A stretch of DNA of 31,163 bases from a virus. Where the stretch lies: positions 1 to 31,163 of IMG/VR virus record IMGVR_UViG_3300032316_000335. The stretch is one strand, 5' to 3'. The notes below the pieces were generated by a model. The model saw only the letters and a program-made list of their open reading frames with translations, was not told the origin of the DNA and searched no databases. Position numbers and translations under genes: made by a program. Shown here piece by piece: positions 4,520 through 12,091 of the stretch (positions are counted from its first letter, which is position 1; each line of letters begins with the position of its first letter).

Positions 4520-6238
4520 ATGACTACAAACAATACATACGACCCCATCACTATGTGGGACAACTTTGCCAAGGCACGCAACGCAGTGCGTACTGTGAAC
4601 CACAACCTCAGACTTGATTGGCTCGAAGCCGAGTGTCCGTACGAGTCCATGAAAGTATCAGAGAAGCGTGAGGCTAGGGCATGGATTACCCGTGAGGTAG
4701 AGCGCTATCCTCTGCATCCTGTGATCGAAGCAGCAGTCAAGGCGTCTCGCCCCTACGATTGGCACCAGTTGTTCCTTGAGTGGCCTCATGTATCCCAAGG
4801 TGATCGCTCAAAGATTGCCTACACACAGAACGAGGTCAAGGGTCAGAAAGATATTCAGACTGTCACATCAGTGGGCAAGTATCTCAACAGACACTTCGAC
4901 TTACCCGATCACATCATTCGTGATCTTGTCTCACGCCATGGTTCATCAGCCCGCTTCCAACTCGTACACACTACCGCCGAGATGATCTACCACCTACATC
5001 GTGGGCCCAAGTCGTGCATGGTGTGGAGTCAGGATCATGGCATACGCTGTGATGATGGCGTGACCCGTCACCCCTACGAGGCGTATGACCCCAAGTATGG
5101 CTGGCACATGGCGGTTCGCATCGAGGGTGATGTGACGATGGGTCGTGCGCTGTGTATGACGAGCCCTATGGATGGCGTCAAGTATTTCGTTCGCAGTTAT
5201 CTCCGCCCATCCAACGAGTCAAGCTACAGTCAGACAGATGACGGCATGGATACGTGGCTCAAGGAACAGGGCTACACCAAGGAGAGCTACTGGCGTGATG
5301 GCGAGAAGCTAGCGTATCACCCTGCAAGGGATGCGTTCCTCGCACCCTACCTCGATGGCGGTGAGCGTCACGTTGATGTCAACGAGCATGAGCGCTGGCT
5401 TGTGATCGACTCGGATGGTTCATGGATATGCGAGAACACTGGCGGGTATCCCACCAACGATGAGGAGGACGAGAACTCCTTTGACTGCGAGGACTGTGGC
5501 GACCGCACCTCTGACGATGACGGCTACTGGATTGGACGTGGTGAGGACACTCGTGTCTGTGAGTCGTGCCTTAACAACAGTTATGTCTATGCGTACGGCA
5601 GACGTGGCAATCAATACTATGTGCATCAGGACAACGCTGTGTATGTCGAGTCCAACAGCGAGCACTATGACGAGGACTACCTGTCTGACAACGAGATCGT
5701 TGAGCTTGAGAATGGCGACTACGAGCAGATGGAGGAGGCCATCGAGATCAATGGTGACTGGTACACGATAGACGACGAGCGTATCTGTAGGTTCGAGGAC
5801 ACCGATGAGTACGGCTTGACCGAGGACGGATGGCAGTGCGCTTCGTCTTGCAACTGGTACTCCGAGGACTGCAACAAGTTCACCGAGTACAAGGGTGAGC
5901 GTTACCACGATGACTACATCCCACAGGAGATAGCTGACGTAACTGCCGACAAGGACGATGCCGAGGTACAGCCTGTGCCTACCATGCTGACCATGGACAT
6001 GATGTGGAATGTGCACATGATCTGGGACTACTCGATTGGTATGGGTGACGTAGTTATCAGCCTGACCTACACACACGATGGCCACAAGCTACACGCTGAG
6101 CGCAAGTACACCACTGAGTTTGTCAATAGCCAAGACAGAGCAGGATTCAACAGAAGCGTGCGTGAAATACTTTGCACTGACCTCATGGCACAAGCCAACG
6201 AGATCGCAAACAAATACTTAGAAACCCAAGGAGAATGA
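4520..6238 (+). CDS. Acidic zinc-ribbon protein of unknown function, 572 aa
   Basis: ATG 4520 follows AAAAGGAG (4506-4513) by 6 bases. Residues 1-310 are mixed alpha/beta with many aromatic residues. At 323-350 there is a clear zinc ribbon: C323, C326, C347 and C350, with a 20-residue gap. Residues 360-470 are very acidic and consist of irregular repeats of about 20 residues built on Tyr-Val/Thr-x-x-Asp plus Glu/Asp runs; further Cys residues occur at 423, 440, 444 and 451. The C-terminal 90 residues return to a less charged fold. The acidic repeats could mimic DNA or bind a basic partner, but this is inference. It overlaps or abuts the metallopeptidase gene downstream, so the two are probably made together. 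No family recognised with confidence. Confidence 0.85.
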   Translation: MTTNNTYDPITMWDNFAKARNAVRTVNHNLRLDWLEAECPYESMKVSEKREARAWITREVERYPLHPVIEAAVKASRPYDWHQLFLEWPHVSQGDRSKIAYTQNEVKGQKDIQTVTSVGKYLNRHFDLPDHIIRDLVSRHGSSARFQLVHTTAEMIYHLHRGPKSCMVWSQDHGIRCDDGVTRHPYEAYDPKYGWHMAVRIEGDVTMGRALCMTSPMDGVKYFVRSYLRPSNESSYSQTDDGMDTWLKEQGYTKESYWRDGEKLAYHPARDAFLAPYLDGGERHVDVNEHERWLVIDSDGSWICENTGGYPTNDEEDENSFDCEDCGDRTSDDDGYWIGRGEDTRVCESCLNNSYVYAYGRRGNQYYVHQDNAVYVESNSEHYDEDYLSDNEIVELENGDYEQMEEAIEINGDWYTIDDERICRFEDTDEYGLTEDGWQCASSCNWYSEDCNKFTEYKGERYHDDYIPQEIADVTADKDDAEVQPVPTMLTMDMMWNVHMIWDYSIGMGDVVISLTYTHDGHKLHAERKYTTEFVNSQDRAGFNRSVREILCTDLMAQANEIANKYLETQGE

Positions 6239-6240
6239 AC

Positions 6241-7374
6241 ATGAACAAGAAATCCATACTACACAAAACCCTAGCTCGTGCGTTGTCTGTCAAGCGTCCG
6301 CACAATACCCCTGCCGTCTCGGACTTCACCGAGTGGCTATTCAACGCACTACCTGCTGAACTCAAGTCATTCACATCTGTGGATGGTGCAGGCAATCTTC
6401 ACATCGACAACCGCATCGCAGGCAGCAAAACCCTGTTCATCGCTCACGTTGACACAGTGCATCGTGAGATCGGAGCCAACAAGATCAGGAAGACTGCATC
6501 TATGTGGTACGCAGACGGAGCACCGCTTGGTGCTGACGATGGGGCAGGCGTTGCCATGCTCATGCACCTGATACATGCTGACGTCAAGGGCTACTACATC
6601 TTCAGCCAAGGCGAGGAGTGCGGTGGTATCGGTGCTAAGCATCTTGAGAAGAATCACGCTGACCTACTCAAGCAGTTCGACAGAGCCATAGCGTTTGATC
6701 GCAGAGGTACAGACAGCATCATCAGTCATCAGGGCTGGGGTCGATGTGCATCCGATACATTCTGTCAGGCGTTAGCCGATGAGCTTAACTTGCACGATGA
6801 GAACCTGATGTACACACCCGATGACACTGGCGTGTATACGGACACCGCAGAGTTTGTTGACATCATCCCCGAGTGCACCAACATCAGCGTGGGCTACGAC
6901 CATGAGCACAGTCAGCAAGAGTGTCTCAACATCCATCACTATGAGTTACTGTCTCAAGCCGTACTTGCTGTGCAGTGGGACAAGCTGCCTACTGATCGTG
7001 ACCCGACTGTGCCTGAGTACAAGAAGACCAAGTACGACACCGCATGGTGGTCTAACTACGGCGTGTATGGTGATGCCACTACACACAACAAGCAAGTCGA
7101 TAGCAAATACTTTGGGGTATGGCAAGACGACGACTACTGGCAGACCGAGGACTTAATCGATGCCATATACGACGCGATGGTGGGGAACTACGACTTCCTA
7201 CTTGAGCAGATCAGCGAGGCGGTTTACCCCGAACAACCTGACCTAGCTTTGCGGTTCCTCAACCGCAGGCTACTGACTGACGAATTATTACAAGAAGCGC
7301 TGATACAGGCGCGTACCTACGACGCACCGACTGTGCTCTGCACACTGTTCGATGCGATTCACTGTGAAGCATGA
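6241..7374 (+). CDS. Zinc metallopeptidase, M20/M28/M42-like
   Basis: I choose ATG 6241, 7 bases after AAGGAG (6228-6233). The alternative ATG at 6235 is too close to the ribosome binding site. The 377-aa product has the co-catalytic zinc peptidase pattern: HVD (H69, D71), LGADDGAGVA (bridging D99/D100), GEECGG (general-base and metal Glu at 125-126), FDRR (D153) and a late DHEH (221-223). The spacing resembles peptidase T and M42 aminopeptidases more than proteases with HExxH. The last 130 residues form an unfamiliar acidic/aromatic extension. No signal peptide is seen, so it should act in the cytoplasm, cutting a peptide, N-acyl or amide bond. This is an uncommon phage cargo gene. The exact substrate cannot be read from sequence. 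Confidence 0.8.
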   Translation: MNKKSILHKTLARALSVKRPHNTPAVSDFTEWLFNALPAELKSFTSVDGAGNLHIDNRIAGSKTLFIAHVDTVHREIGANKIRKTASMWYADGAPLGADDGAGVAMLMHLIHADVKGYYIFSQGEECGGIGAKHLEKNHADLLKQFDRAIAFDRRGTDSIISHQGWGRCASDTFCQALADELNLHDENLMYTPDDTGVYTDTAEFVDIIPECTNISVGYDHEHSQQECLNIHHYELLSQAVLAVQWDKLPTDRDPTVPEYKKTKYDTAWWSNYGVYGDATTHNKQVDSKYFGVWQDDDYWQTEDLIDAIYDAMVGNYDFLLEQISEAVYPEQPDLALRFLNRRLLTDELLQEALIQARTYDAPTVLCTLFDAIHCEA

Positions 7375-7387
7375 AAGGAGAAATGAT

Positions 7388-7768
7388 ATGCAAGGACTAG
7401 ACGCTTACTACGATGGCCTACTGGCCGAACATCAACGCAACATTGACAAGCAAGCATACGAAGACGAAAGAAAGGAGAAAGAAATGGGACGACTGAAAGA
7501 CAGGATCATTGATCTACTGGAGGAGAATCACCCCGCAGAACTTGAACGCCTGACAGGGTACGACGACACGACATGTAAGAAGATTGTGCATGAAATTTAC
7601 ATGGAAGGGTTCAATGACCGCAACTGTTGGGAACCTGAGAGGGTAGGTGACATATGGGTCATCTTCGGCAAGACCTTCGCAGGCGAGTGGATAGATGAGA
7701 ACGGCGAGTATCGAGGGTTCGATACTGAGCGTGAAGCAAACGACTACATCAAGGAGACATTTAAATGA
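7388..7768 (+). CDS. Hypothetical protein, 126 aa
   Basis: The start at ATG 7388 is set by AAAGGAG (7374-7380). An ATG at 7352 in the same frame lies inside the peptidase gene and lacks a ribosome binding site. Residues 10-50 are a charged coiled coil (HQRNIDKQAYEDERKEKEMG then a basic/acidic helix). Residues 60-126 form a compact acidic domain rich in Trp/Phe (VGDIWVIFGKTFAGEWIDE). It overlaps the next gene by ATGA. No family recognised. Confidence 0.75.
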   Translation: MQGLDAYYDGLLAEHQRNIDKQAYEDERKEKEMGRLKDRIIDLLEENHPAELERLTGYDDTTCKKIVHEIYMEGFNDRNCWEPERVGDIWVIFGKTFAGEWIDENGEYRGFDTEREANDYIKETFK

Positions 7769-8115
7769 GTAAAGATTGGATGACTGAAGAACACGGAGTC
7801 CCACATAAGAATGGCATGGTGCGGTTCTACTTTGTAAGTATTTACGAAGACGTGCATGGATATCTTGGTTGGTATGACATGACCGATTGGGATAAGGGTT
7901 GGGAAAAAGTGTGGGCTGACGCAGTAGCAAGACAAAAGAGCATGGGTGATTCAGAACCTGAGAACCTTCAAGTGCTACGCCATGACCAACTAGAAGATTT
8001 ATCACGTAACGTGCAATGGGCTTTGTTTGAAGCCCTTGAGGATAAAGACGAGACCACATGGTTGTGGTGGTATAGAAAAGAACGTGAAGCAAAAGCTAAA
8101 GGAGAAGATAAATGA
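7765..8115 (+). CDS. Hypothetical Trp-rich protein, 116 aa
   Basis: The ATG overlaps the previous stop (ATGA). The product is notable for Trp and Tyr content (GYLGWYDMTDWDKGWEKVW) and ends in a charged helix (TTWLWWYRKEREAKAKGE). It reads as a single small alpha/beta domain. I do not recognise it. It overlaps the next start by 4 bases and is part of a run of coupled small genes from 7388 to 8374. Confidence 0.75.
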   Translation: MSKDWMTEEHGVPHKNGMVRFYFVSIYEDVHGYLGWYDMTDWDKGWEKVWADAVARQKSMGDSEPENLQVLRHDQLEDLSRNVQWALFEALEDKDETTWLWWYRKEREAKAKGEDK

Positions 8116-8285
8116 CACCAGAAGAAATACAAACACGCTACGGCAAGGAAGCATTAGAGAAGTTGTACGACTGCCTGCTACAAAACCCAGTGCATGAGCT
8201 AGCCGATTGGATACTCATGTTTCACACCTCAGAGCAGATCGATGCTTGGATTAACACACTAAAAGCAGACGAGGAGGAAGCATGA
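8112..8285 (+). CDS. Small acidic protein, 57 aa
   Basis: ATG 8112 overlaps the previous stop and follows AAAGGAG (8098-8104) by 7 bases. The product is all-helical and acidic (TPEEIQTRYGKEALEKLYDC, then ELADWILMFHTSEQIDAWINTL). Coupling on both sides supports a real gene. Function unknown. Confidence 0.65.
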   Translation: MTPEEIQTRYGKEALEKLYDCLLQNPVHELADWILMFHTSEQIDAWINTLKADEEEA

Positions 8286-8374
8286 TGACACCCTACGAAA
8301 AGTTCGAGCGGGTAATACTTTTGGTAGCAATCATGGTGCTTGTGCTTGATGTCGTGTACTGGCGACCCTTTTGA
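8282..8374 (+). CDS. Tiny membrane peptide, 30 aa
   Basis: ATG 8282 (or 8285) overlaps the stop of the previous gene and follows GAGGAGG about 4 bases upstream. The peptide has one hydrophobic segment (VILLVAIMVLVLDVVYW) after a charged start, so it is probably a single-pass membrane peptide. It closes the first rightward cluster before a strong palindrome and a new promoter. Confidence 0.5.
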   Translation: MMTPYEKFERVILLVAIMVLVLDVVYWRPF

Positions 8375-8395
8375 CTACTATCAACAACCTCTTTT

Positions 8396-8419
8396 CAAGG
8401 GGAATTCCCCTTGACTTTT
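8396..8419. terminator. 18-bp perfect palindrome, terminator- or operator-like
   Basis: CAAGGGGAATTCCCCTTG (8396-8413) is a perfect dyad followed by ACTTTTG. As RNA it would make a very stable hairpin with a short U-run, ending the cluster that stops at 8374. It also overlaps the -35 element at 8411, so it could instead bind a regulator. Confidence 0.5.
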
Positions 8420-8440
8420 GTCTAAGCCTAGACAAATAAT
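8411..8440 (+). promoter_or_regulatory. Sigma70-type promoter with operator in the spacer
   Basis: TTGACT (8411-8416), an 18-bp spacer and AATAAT (8435-8440) match 5 of 6 consensus bases at each box. The spacer holds TTGTCTA-AGCC-TAGACAA (8418-8435), a perfect 7-bp inverted repeat around 4 bases, which would block polymerase if bound. It drives the cluster beginning with the GTG at 8462. Confidence 0.65.
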
Positions 8441-8461
8441 GACAAAACTAAGGAGAAAACT

Positions 8462-8683
8462 GTGCTAAAACACACACCCTACGACACAGGGAAGGTCAAG
8501 ATTGGCCTGACCTATACACCACGGCTACCACAACTAACCCCAGAGGAGGAAAAGATCCAATCAGTCTTGCTTGGCGAAAAGCAAGGCATGTCCGAGGAGG
8601 CACTCGCGTGCGTCCAATCACTGGTGTTCATCGCCACCCTCATCATTGGCATTATTTTATTGGAAGGATACACAAGTGCCTGA
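8462..8683 (+). CDS. Small membrane-anchored protein, 73 aa
   Basis: The start is GTG 8462, 6 bases after AAGGAG (8450-8455); no ATG is nearby. The N-terminal 50 residues are soluble and charged. Residues about 51-68 form a transmembrane helix (SLVFIATLIIGIILLEGY). It is the first gene after the 8411 promoter. The 3' end overlaps the GTG start of the winged-helix gene. Function unknown. Confidence 0.65.
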   Translation: MLKHTPYDTGKVKIGLTYTPRLPQLTPEEEKIQSVLLGEKQGMSEEALACVQSLVFIATLIIGIILLEGYTSA

Positions 8684-9239
8684 TATACAAACCGCGTTAG
8701 CTAACGCACTCAAAACCACAATCAACAACTGGGAGAAAGAAGACATGCAAACCACACAAACAAACACACAACCAAAGCCCACAAGGTTCTTTGACATCAC
8801 CAACAACGTAACCCGCGCTACGTTTGAATACGTACAGCACCACCCCAATGAAACCTCGGCTGAGATATGTGCTTCGATGGCCAAGCTGGGGTACAAAGAA
8901 AGTTCGGTAGGCTCGCTCCTTGCGCAGTTTGCCAAGCAAGGGTTAGCTGAGCGTGATGATCGTGGCCGATACATCACCATCGTGCCTGAGTATCGCCCAT
9001 TGAAGGCCAGTAAGAAAGAAGTCAAGGTGGTGGCTAAACCAGTGGAAACACCCAAGCGCAAGTACGAGAAGAGAGCAGAAGGCATTGCTGCGCTACAACC
9101 CGATGCTAGTGAGATGACTGCACCCAAGCGCTTTGTGACCCTTGTGCGTACCAAGTCACCTGATGACATTTTGAAGGATATGACTGTATTCCAAGCGCGT
9201 GAGTTGTACGACTACTTGAAGAAGATGTTTGGAGGCTAA
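8676..9239 (+). CDS. Winged-helix DNA-binding protein, 187 aa
   Basis: I choose GTG 8676, which overlaps the previous stop and follows GGAAGGA by 8 bases. An upstream frame extension from 8571 would run through the previous gene and look unlike a protein. After a flexible Thr/Gln/Pro linker, residues about 45-105 match a winged helix: ATFEYVQHHPNETSAEICA, MAKLGYKESSVGSLLAQFAK (recognition helix) and GLAERDDRGRYITI (wing). A Lys-rich linker follows, then a C-terminal helix (DDILKDMTVFQARELYDYLKKM). It may regulate transcription or help start replication. The GTCTAA operators are candidate targets, but nothing shows that. Confidence 0.7.
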   Translation: MPDIQTALANALKTTINNWEKEDMQTTQTNTQPKPTRFFDITNNVTRATFEYVQHHPNETSAEICASMAKLGYKESSVGSLLAQFAKQGLAERDDRGRYITIVPEYRPLKASKKEVKVVAKPVETPKRKYEKRAEGIAALQPDASEMTAPKRFVTLVRTKSPDDILKDMTVFQARELYDYLKKMFGG

Positions 9240-9240
9240 G

Positions 9241-9432
9241 ATGGGCGACACACTTTTCAACAAAGAAGACTTTGACAACATCTTTGGCATGCCTACAGTG
9301 CGCATAAAGCCAGACCCTCTGGTGCGTAACGCTGTGCTTGAAGAAGTGGCGTTGGAGTTCGATGCCATGCGCATTGCATTTGGTGACACTGCCGACAGCT
9401 TTGCACGCTATGTGAGGGACATGAAGACATGA
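9241..9432 (+). CDS. Hypothetical protein, 63 aa
   Basis: ATG 9241 follows GGAGG (9231-9235) by 5 bases; a 9229 start would lack that site. The product has an acidic N-terminus (LFNKEDFDNIFGM) and a C-terminal helix (EFDAMRIAFGDTADSFARYVRDM). It overlaps the next gene by ATGA. No family recognised. Confidence 0.7.
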   Translation: MGDTLFNKEDFDNIFGMPTVRIKPDPLVRNAVLEEVALEFDAMRIAFGDTADSFARYVRDMKT

Positions 9433-9620
9433 ATGGTTTTGTTAGACGGCAATTAGATATTGGTAGTACGCAACCTGTGCACAAGTACAAAGAGTGCACG
9501 CGGTGTAATGAATCGAAGCCACCCGAAGGCGGGATTCAACTGAGCGATACCAAATGGCACTGCGCAAGATGCTGGGCCAACGGAGTGATAAGTAGGAACT
9601 TAAAAAATGCCAAGACCTAA
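9429..9620 (+). CDS. Small zinc-ribbon protein, 63 aa
   Basis: The ATG overlaps the preceding stop. Two CxxC knuckles (CTRC near residue 24 and CARC near residue 46), separated by about 19 residues, form a likely zinc ribbon. The C-terminus is basic. Small phage zinc ribbons often bind DNA or host polymerase, but the target here is unknown. It overlaps the next gene by 14 bases. Confidence 0.7.
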   Translation: MNGFVRRQLDIGSTQPVHKYKECTRCNESKPPEGGIQLSDTKWHCARCWANGVISRNLKNAKT

Positions 9621-9828
9621 ACCACCCGAGCCCATAACTTTTAGAAACATCCGTATGTCTGACAGGCAGTGGATGATATTTAATCAACTTGGCGGGGCTG
9701 AATGGTTGCGCACATTTCTTGAGAAGAAAGCACCGATGCCCAAGAAGTATTACGACAACGAACTGGCGCGTATGCAGAACCCTGCTGACGCTGTATTTTT
9801 AAACCGAAGGAGAGAAGAAAATGATTGA
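9607..9828 (+). CDS. Hypothetical protein, 73 aa, possible ribbon-helix-helix fold
   Basis: ATG 9607 lies inside the 3' end of the previous gene. The sequence opens with a Pro-rich basic tail (MPRPKPPEP), then a strand-like ITFRNIRMSD and two helices (RQWMIFNQLGG and AEWLRTFLEKKAP). This order resembles ribbon-helix-helix DNA-binding proteins. I have seen similar short proteins in phages of Burkholderiales, so the gene is likely real. The fold call is inference. Confidence 0.65.
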   Translation: MPRPKPPEPITFRNIRMSDRQWMIFNQLGGAEWLRTFLEKKAPMPKKYYDNELARMQNPADAVFLNRRREEND

Positions 9829-10360
9829 ACTGATTGAAGACAATGACGGCGAAGAACTTAGCTACGCCAATCTATACGAGGGTGCTACCCTGAACGAAGC
9901 ACGCGGTGTTTGGGGCAGTGTGATTAAAAGTGAAGGCGGCCACTGCCCTGTGTGCGATAGGTGGGGTAAACTGTACAGGCGCGGTATCAGTGCGGCCATG
10001 GCACGACAGTTAATATGGCTGTGCTTACAACCCCCACGGGAAGATGGCTGGATCGACGTACAACGCACTGCACCCGTGTGGTTGTTACGCTCCCCTCAAC
10101 TTGGGACTTTGCGGCACTGGAGCATGGTGGTGGACGCGCCTGTCAGCGGAGTTAAGAGTCGCAGTGCAGGGCTGTGGAAGCCAACACCTATCGGGTTGAA
10201 GTTTGCATACAAACAACTGACTGTACCCAAGTACAAATATGTGTACAACGACACTGTGTTTGATACCGAAGGCCCTGACATTGGTATCTTAGACTCTATT
10301 GGTGAACACTTTAGTTACGAAGAACTTATGAATGCGAGTTACTATGGCACAGACACCTGA
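9821..10360 (+). CDS. Hypothetical zinc-knuckle protein, 179 aa
   Basis: ATG 9821 follows AAGGAGAG and overlaps the previous gene by 8 bases. Near residue 42 is CPVCDRWGKLYRRGIS, a CxxC knuckle with basic residues. No second knuckle is obvious, so a metal site would need other ligands or dimerisation. Residues 55-130 resemble a winged-helix-like fold (ARQLIWLCLQPP, LRSPQLGTLRHWSMVVDAP, GLWKPTPIGLKFAYK). This arrangement is a recurrent phage hypothetical family. The DNA-binding role is inference. Confidence 0.7.
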   Translation: MIELIEDNDGEELSYANLYEGATLNEARGVWGSVIKSEGGHCPVCDRWGKLYRRGISAAMARQLIWLCLQPPREDGWIDVQRTAPVWLLRSPQLGTLRHWSMVVDAPVSGVKSRSAGLWKPTPIGLKFAYKQLTVPKYKYVYNDTVFDTEGPDIGILDSIGEHFSYEELMNASYYGTDT

Positions 10361-10655
10361 GTGGAAAGTGAAGAAGGCAGTGCGCATACTGCTAGATACC
10401 ATGGGTATATACCACTTCATGCCCCCTGCTAACGGCTTTGGCCGTGCGGGGATACCTGACATCATTGGCTGTATGGACGGACACTTCATCGCCATCGAGT
10501 GCAAGGCAGGCAAGGGGCAGACTACTGCACTGCAAGACAGGGAACTTAACATGATTCTCAACGCAGGGGGCACAGTGTTCATTGCGCGTGAGCACAACAT
10601 CCCTGACTTGGAATTACTGTTAAAGGAGAAACAAAATGAGTTACGTGGACGGTGA
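10344..10655 (+). CDS. VRR-NUC domain nuclease
   Basis: I prefer ATG 10344 (MAQTPEWKVKK), giving 103 aa; an ATG at 10332 would add four residues. The protein is a stand-alone VRR-NUC fold of the PD-(D/E)XK superfamily. It shows GIPDIIG (D39 metal ligand), AIECKAG (E52, K54), Q64 in the TALQ motif and the GG of NAGGTVFIA. VRR-NUC proteins in phages are thought to cut branched DNA, like FAN1 and Holliday-junction nucleases. It lies upstream of the polymerase in the replication/recombination block and overlaps the next gene by 20 bases. All core catalytic residues are present. Confidence 0.85.
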   Translation: MAQTPEWKVKKAVRILLDTMGIYHFMPPANGFGRAGIPDIIGCMDGHFIAIECKAGKGQTTALQDRELNMILNAGGTVFIAREHNIPDLELLLKEKQNELRGR

Positions 10656-10932
10656 TTACTCAATGACAGAGGAAGAACTCGAGCGCAGAGTCGAGGCCAT
10701 GTCAGATGAGGAGCAACACCATTTCAGATTACTGATTCACAAGATCGTGATGTGCTATGGCGAAGGCAAAGCACAGGGCGTGTTCATCATAGGACGCGCT
10801 GAAGACCAAGTCGCAGGAGTCGTTACCCTAAACTGTAATGAGATGGAGGCGTCGCAACTTATGTTGGCGGCAAACGATTTTTTCGGCTTTCTAAACGTCC
10901 TAGGCGCACCGCCCAAGGAAAACTTTAACTAA
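10636..10932 (+). CDS. Hypothetical protein, 98 aa
   Basis: ATG 10636 has AAAGGAG 6 bases upstream, inside the end of the nuclease gene. The product has an acidic N-terminal helix (EEELERRVEAMSDEEQHHF) and a strand-rich part with GVFIIGRAEDQVAGVVTLNC. A C-terminal helix ends in APPKENFN. It reads like a small alpha/beta adaptor. No family recognised. Confidence 0.7.
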   Translation: MSYVDGDYSMTEEELERRVEAMSDEEQHHFRLLIHKIVMCYGEGKAQGVFIIGRAEDQVAGVVTLNCNEMEASQLMLAANDFFGFLNVLGAPPKENFN

Positions 10933-10941
10933 GGAGAAGAT

Positions 10942-11190
10942 ATGACACAAAATGAAATCATTGAGATGGCTGAAAACGCCGAGCTTGTTGTATCCAAGCA
11001 CAGTGTGTGGACACCAGAGAAGAGGGAGTTTACGCACATGGGTCACACAGTTGAAGGCGACCTTGCAAACCTGATGCAGTTCGCTGAGTTGGTTTCACGA
11101 GCAGAGCGTGAGGCGTGTGCAAGAGAGGCAGAAAAAACTTTTTATTCAGTTCAAGCGGCTGAGAACATCCGAGCAAGGGGAAACAAATGA
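10942..11190 (+). CDS. Hypothetical protein, 82 aa
   Basis: ATG 10942 follows AAGGAG (10931-10936). It is helical and acidic, with a central strand pair (KHSVWTPEKREFTHMGHTVEG) and a long C-terminal helix rich in Ala/Glu/Arg (FAELVSRAEREACAREAEKTF). That helix type is common in small phage proteins that are predicted to oligomerise. It overlaps the next gene by ATGA. Confidence 0.7.
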   Translation: MTQNEIIEMAENAELVVSKHSVWTPEKREFTHMGHTVEGDLANLMQFAELVSRAEREACAREAEKTFYSVQAAENIRARGNK

Positions 11191-11462
11191 TTATCAAACG
11201 TGCTATTGCTGTAGAAAGCCTCACAAAAGTATGTGAGGAAAGTTTAAATCTCATCAAGCAACTGATTGATGCTGACAACGAGGTGTATTCCAAAGGATAC
11301 GAGGATGGCATGGCGGCTCAGGCTGACGTGCAAAAGACTTTAAGACCTTGGGTTGGGCTGACGGATGAGGAGCAACAGGAGATATACAAGAAACACAGCA
11401 TGGATGGATGGGGTCTTTTTTACGACGCCCTTGAAGCCAAACTCAAGGAGAAGAACACATGA
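11187..11462 (+). CDS. Hypothetical protein, 91 aa
   Basis: The ATG overlaps the previous stop. An N-terminal helical region (LTKVCEESLNLIKQLIDADNE) is followed by RPWVGLTDEEQQEIYKKHSM and then DGWGLFYDALEAKLKEKN. The RPWVGLTDEE motif recurs in small phage proteins of unknown function. It overlaps the next gene by ATGA. Confidence 0.75.
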   Translation: MIIKRAIAVESLTKVCEESLNLIKQLIDADNEVYSKGYEDGMAAQADVQKTLRPWVGLTDEEQQEIYKKHSMDGWGLFYDALEAKLKEKNT

Positions 11463-12091
11463 GTTACATCGTGGCATCGCTACCGCCCATCAAATGTTTT
11501 GTTCGTAAAGAGTTTCTTTACAACTTTCAAAAAGGTCATGGCGAGTTGGAGCCTGCGGTTTGGGTCAGCCTCAAGGCTTTGCGTGGTCAGGTGTTTCGCA
11601 TTGAGTCTTTGCTCCCTGCTTATGGTGCGTTGTATGACAAGCTACCTATGCACGCTTATGTGTGGCAAGAGGAGCATGGCGATTTGCCCGTTGATACGCT
11701 TCAGCTTTGGGACTGCATGGGCTACCGCTTCACAATCATTGAAAAGATTGGCTTGCGTAATTTAGGCGTGAAGTTCTTGGGTAAAGACAGGGAGTGGCAC
11801 TTTGGTCGCTATCTATTTACTGTGGACTTCTGCGCTGAAGGTATGGACTTAGACACTGGGTTTACTGAGCAAGCCGAGGAGCATAAGTCTTTTAATTGGA
11901 TTGCCCTTGACAACGGCCAGTTTGCCTGCCAGCCCAACAACCGATGCCTGTGGTACGACCAGAGCCTGATCCCCGCTGAAACAAAGTTCCCCGACTTTCA
12001 AGCCGCTAAGTCTTTATGGACTGTGGACGGCACTCGCAAGTGGTCAGCGGGTGATGATTGGTTTTACGACATAAAGGAGAAGAACAGTTGA
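11459..12091 (+). CDS. Hypothetical protein, 210 aa
   Basis: The ATG overlaps the previous stop (ATGA). The sequence is aromatic-rich with many strands and no low-complexity part, so it is likely a well-folded enzyme-like or binding domain. Landmarks are PPIKCFVRKEFLYNF, VWVSLKALRGQVFRIESLLP, DTLQLWDCMGYRFTIIE and FACQPNNRCLWYDQSLIP. It lies directly upstream of DNA polymerase and its stop overlaps the polymerase start, suggesting a replication link. No family recognised. Confidence 0.75.
   Translation: MSYIVASLPPIKCFVRKEFLYNFQKGHGELEPAVWVSLKALRGQVFRIESLLPAYGALYDKLPMHAYVWQEEHGDLPVDTLQLWDCMGYRFTIIEKIGLRNLGVKFLGKDREWHFGRYLFTVDFCAEGMDLDTGFTEQAEEHKSFNWIALDNGQFACQPNNRCLWYDQSLIPAETKFPDFQAAKSLWTVDGTRKWSAGDDWFYDIKEKNS

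Noticed and set aside
5420-6085. A 221-codon frame on the minus strand opposite the acidic zinc-ribbon gene.
   Set aside because: It is Val/Leu-rich in the pattern expected from reading acidic GAX/GTX codons backwards, and it lies wholly inside a well-supported gene with good ribosome binding site and domain motifs.
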